A DNA stretch of 64,000 nt from Bacillus sp. FJAT-27264 (GTDB lineage: Bacteria; Bacillota; Bacilli; Paenibacillales; Paenibacillaceae), in NCBI RefSeq assembly GCF_001682855.1, contig NZ_MAQW01000029.1:294487-358486 (forward strand), written 5' to 3'. The notes beneath the pieces are model-generated. The model did not search any database and was not told the DNA's origin. It saw only the letters and a program-made list of their open reading frames with translations. Below, piece by piece: positions 61,882 to 64,000 of this stretch. The translations under genes were made by a program, and so were the position numbers. Each line of letters starts with the position of its first letter. Position 1 is the first letter of the stretch.

Positions 61882-62724
61882 ATGAGTATTCTTTCGCACA
61901 TAGGCAAGCTGTCACGCCATTTGTTCTTCGCTGCACTTGCTTTAATCATGGCTTTTCCATTCTACTGGATGATTACAAATGCGCTCAAAACTAATGATGA
62001 GATCTGGCAATCCCCGCCAACGCTATGGCCACAGACACCGTTATGGGGCAACTTTGCAGAAGCCTGGCATGCAGCACCGTTCTCCCGGTATATGGGTAAC
62101 AGTATTATCGTTGCTACTTCCATCGTTCTGATCCAAATGTTCAATTCCGGCATGATGGCCTATGCGCTCACCCATATGAAATTCCGGCTCAAAGGATTGT
62201 TTTCCGGAATCATCCTGTTCGGCTACATGGTTCCGGCCACAGCCGTTTATCTCCCAAGCTATCTGGTCCTGTCCCAGCTTGGCCTGCTCAATTCCTATGC
62301 CGGGCTGATTCTGTCTAACTGCGTCAGCGTGTTCTCGATTTTCCTGATTAGACAAGCATTCTTGCAAGTTCCCCATGAACTGGTAGAGGCCGGTGAAGTG
62401 GATGGTGCCTCGCATATGCGAATTCTCTGGACCATTCTCGTTCCTGTGGCCCGCTCTTCCTTTGCGGTGCTGGCCCTCATCACGTTCATTGATCAATACA
62501 ATAACTATTTCTGGCCGACGCTGATCACCAAAGACCCTAACCTCCAGTTGGTATCTGCCGGACTTCGTAGCTTCTTCGTTGAAGGAGGTGCATACGGATT
62601 AAAATGGCCGCTGATCATGGCTGCTAGTGCCTTTACAATCGCTCCATTGCTGCTTGTCTTCCTGGTGGCGCAAAAAACAATTATGTCCAGCGTCAACATG
62701 ACCGCCGGGTCCAGCAAAGGTTAA
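61882..62724 (+). CDS. Sugar/glycerol-phosphate ABC importer permease (UgpE-like)
   Basis: 280 residues, six helices, EAA loop in HELVEAGEVDGASHMRILWT, ILVPVARSSFAV, and the CUT1-type TLWPQTPLWGNFAEAWHAAP segment after the first helix. ATG follows AGGAGGG. 29 bp downstream of the UgpA-like gene. Confidence 0.92.
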   Translation: MSILSHIGKLSRHLFFAALALIMAFPFYWMITNALKTNDEIWQSPPTLWPQTPLWGNFAEAWHAAPFSRYMGNSIIVATSIVLIQMFNSGMMAYALTHMKFRLKGLFSGIILFGYMVPATAVYLPSYLVLSQLGLLNSYAGLILSNCVSVFSIFLIRQAFLQVPHELVEAGEVDGASHMRILWTILVPVARSSFAVLALITFIDQYNNYFWPTLITKDPNLQLVSAGLRSFFVEGGAYGLKWPLIMAASAFTIAPLLLVFLVAQKTIMSSVNMTAGSSKG

Positions 62725-62764
62725 TATTCTTATCACATAATACTTAATTTGAAGGAGAATGATG

Positions 62765-64000
62765 ATGAACGTTTTGAAAAAAGTATCCGCCGTATCCCTG
62801 GTTGCCAGCTTCACCCTGCTCACCGCCTGTGGCGGAAACACTGCGAACACTACAAACACCACTGGTAAAGCGAATGCTGCTGCTGAGACAAACGCTCCGG
62901 CTTCTTCCGCACCTAGTGCTCCAGTAACCATTGAATTCTGGTACGGACTGGGCGGTAAGCTGGGCGAGAACATGGACAAGCTGATTCAGAAATTCAACGC
63001 CTCACAGAAGGATGTTATCGTTAAAGGAATTGTACAGAGCGACTATACAGAGACCGAACAGAAGCTCCAGGCCGCTATCGCAACTGGACAAGTACCTGCT
63101 GCTGTACTATCTTCCAATGTAGACTGGGCACGTAAAGGCTACTTCGCTCCAATGGACGATCTGATCGCCCAACTGCCAGACTTCAACAAAGAAGATTTTG
63201 TACAGACCTTCCTGACCCAGGGGCAAGTGGACGGCAAGCAGTTCTTCCTGCCAATGTACGGAACTACACAAGTGATGTACTATCGTAAAGATGCCTTTGA
63301 GAAGAACGGAATCGAAGCCGATAAACTGAAGACGTGGGAAGATCTCGCGGCAGCAGCTGAGAAAATGTCTGTTAAAGACGGCGGCAAAACTTCCTTCTAC
63401 GGCTGGGAGCCGATGTGGGGTTATGAGAATATGTATGATGCTGTGCTGAGCAAGGGCGGAAGTGTCCTTAGTGCAGACGGAAAAACTGTAACGATCGATT
63501 CTCCGGAATGGGTACAGACATGGGATTCGTTCCGCAAATGGATTCACGAAGATAAAATCATGCGCATTCACTCCGGCGGTCAAGGCTGGGAGTACTGGTA
63601 CAAAACGATTGATGATGTCATGAAGGGTCAAGCAGCAGGCTACACCGGTTCCAGCGGTGACCAAGGCGATCTGGACTTTGGTGTCGTAGCTGCTATGGAA
63701 CAACCAGGTTGGGCCGGTGTTGGCGAAGGCAAGCCTGTCGCTCAAGCACTGATGGCTGGTATTCCTACCAAAGCCAGCGACGAGCAAAAGCAAGCAGCTA
63801 TGAAATGGCTGGCTTACTTCACTAATTCCGAGAATACAGCATTCTGGTCGATCCAGACTGGATACATCTCTGTTCGTCAATCCGCACTGCAAGATCCGGA
63901 ATTCGTGAAGTTCAGCGAGAGCAATCCGCAAATCAAGATTCCGCTTATGCAGGCAGCACATGGTTCTGCACCATTCCAAGACCCAACTGGCGGCAAAATC
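62765..64000 (+). CDS. Sugar/glycerol-phosphate-binding lipoprotein (UgpB-like), partial
   Basis: 412 residues present; the gene runs off the right end in frame. Lipoprotein signal ends LLTAC (Cys 22), followed by an Ala/Thr/Asn-rich linker and a type I SBP_bac_1 domain (PVTIEFWYGLGGKLGENMDK, VPAAVLSSNVDWARKGYFAP, LPMYGTTQVMYYRKDAFEKN, QAGYTGSSG-like region, ALMAGIPTKASDEQKQAAMK). ATG at 62765 is seven nt after GGAG; ATG at 62762 is closer to it. Order permease, permease, binding protein is less common than binding protein first. Composition resembles UgpB more than maltose-binding proteins; ligand unproven. Confidence 0.92.
   Translation, partial: MNVLKKVSAVSLVASFTLLTACGGNTANTTNTTGKANAAAETNAPASSAPSAPVTIEFWYGLGGKLGENMDKLIQKFNASQKDVIVKGIVQSDYTETEQKLQAAIATGQVPAAVLSSNVDWARKGYFAPMDDLIAQLPDFNKEDFVQTFLTQGQVDGKQFFLPMYGTTQVMYYRKDAFEKNGIEADKLKTWEDLAAAAEKMSVKDGGKTSFYGWEPMWGYENMYDAVLSKGGSVLSADGKTVTIDSPEWVQTWDSFRKWIHEDKIMRIHSGGQGWEYWYKTIDDVMKGQAAGYTGSSGDQGDLDFGVVAAMEQPGWAGVGEGKPVAQALMAGIPTKASDEQKQAAMKWLAYFTNSENTAFWSIQTGYISVRQSALQDPEFVKFSESNPQIKIPLMQAAHGSAPFQDPTGGKI

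Noticed and set aside
63107..63979. 290-codon minus-strand frame
   Set aside because: Antisense shadow of the UgpB-like gene, which has a lipobox, ribosome binding site and conserved binding-protein motifs.

Overview
The window looks like chromosomal DNA of a spore-forming Bacillota, most likely Paenibacillus. The grounds are mid-range GC, strong AAGGAGG-type ribosome binding sites with frequent GTG and TTG starts, a Spo0E-like phosphatase, a YheC/YheD spore protein, type I pullulanase, and an AimR-like receptor with its own propeptide (the 'Alo' type known from Paenibacillus). No rRNA, tRNA, CRISPR array, insertion sequence or prophage was seen. The species call is inference.

Layout. 0-11 kb: a periplasmic-sensing GGDEF/EAL protein, a Fur-box-preceded 47-aa protein, a TPM-domain membrane protein, a LysR/rhodanese divergent pair, an orphan GAF-PAS histidine kinase, an FNT channel and a TerC protein. 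11-13.5 kb: aguA-aguB, converting agmatine to putrescine. 13.7-15.9 kb: an AloR-like receptor, a candidate activator dyad and promoter, a 44-aa secreted propeptide ending THGSGG, a Spo0E-like phosphatase and a 40-aa membrane peptide, the most interesting locus. 16-31 kb: a phosphodiesterase with a decayed partial copy beside it, gltD, a PadR/HAAS pair under a 21-bp perfect dyad, pullulanase, a multi-PAS hybrid kinase coupled to a C39-like peptidase, and a possible spore-surface group (YheC/YheD, glycosyltransferase, DUF445). 31-41 kb: a HAD phosphatase, GDP-mannose synthesis with a DUF6492 glycosyltransferase, a REC-BTAD regulator facing a double-kinase hybrid sensor, an orphan Imm30-like protein, and an ArsR-like regulator with a putative intramembrane protease.

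41-46.5 kb: a UvrD-type helicase, then an A+T-rich two-gene island between 36-bp near-identical direct repeats, followed by an array of 25-bp dyads. A second array of the same dyad lies at 55.6-55.8 kb. Unit spacings cluster at 51 and 61-62 bp. At 46.4 kb a DUF6953-like gene carries 15 perfect CATACT copies in its leader. 46.8-51.7 kb: an ABC importer operon with a coupled alkaline-phosphatase-superfamily enzyme. 52-55.4 kb: a two-component system with a beta-propeller lipoprotein. 55.9-64 kb: a frameshifted methyltransferase, an amidase, a small secreted protein, an AI-2E-type membrane protein, a GbsR-type regulator and a UgpAEB-like sugar or glycerol-phosphate importer whose binding protein runs off the end.

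Starts were chosen by ribosome binding site and family convention, so several differ from the longest open frame. Coordinates inside the 45.9-46.0 kb repeat cluster are approximate.
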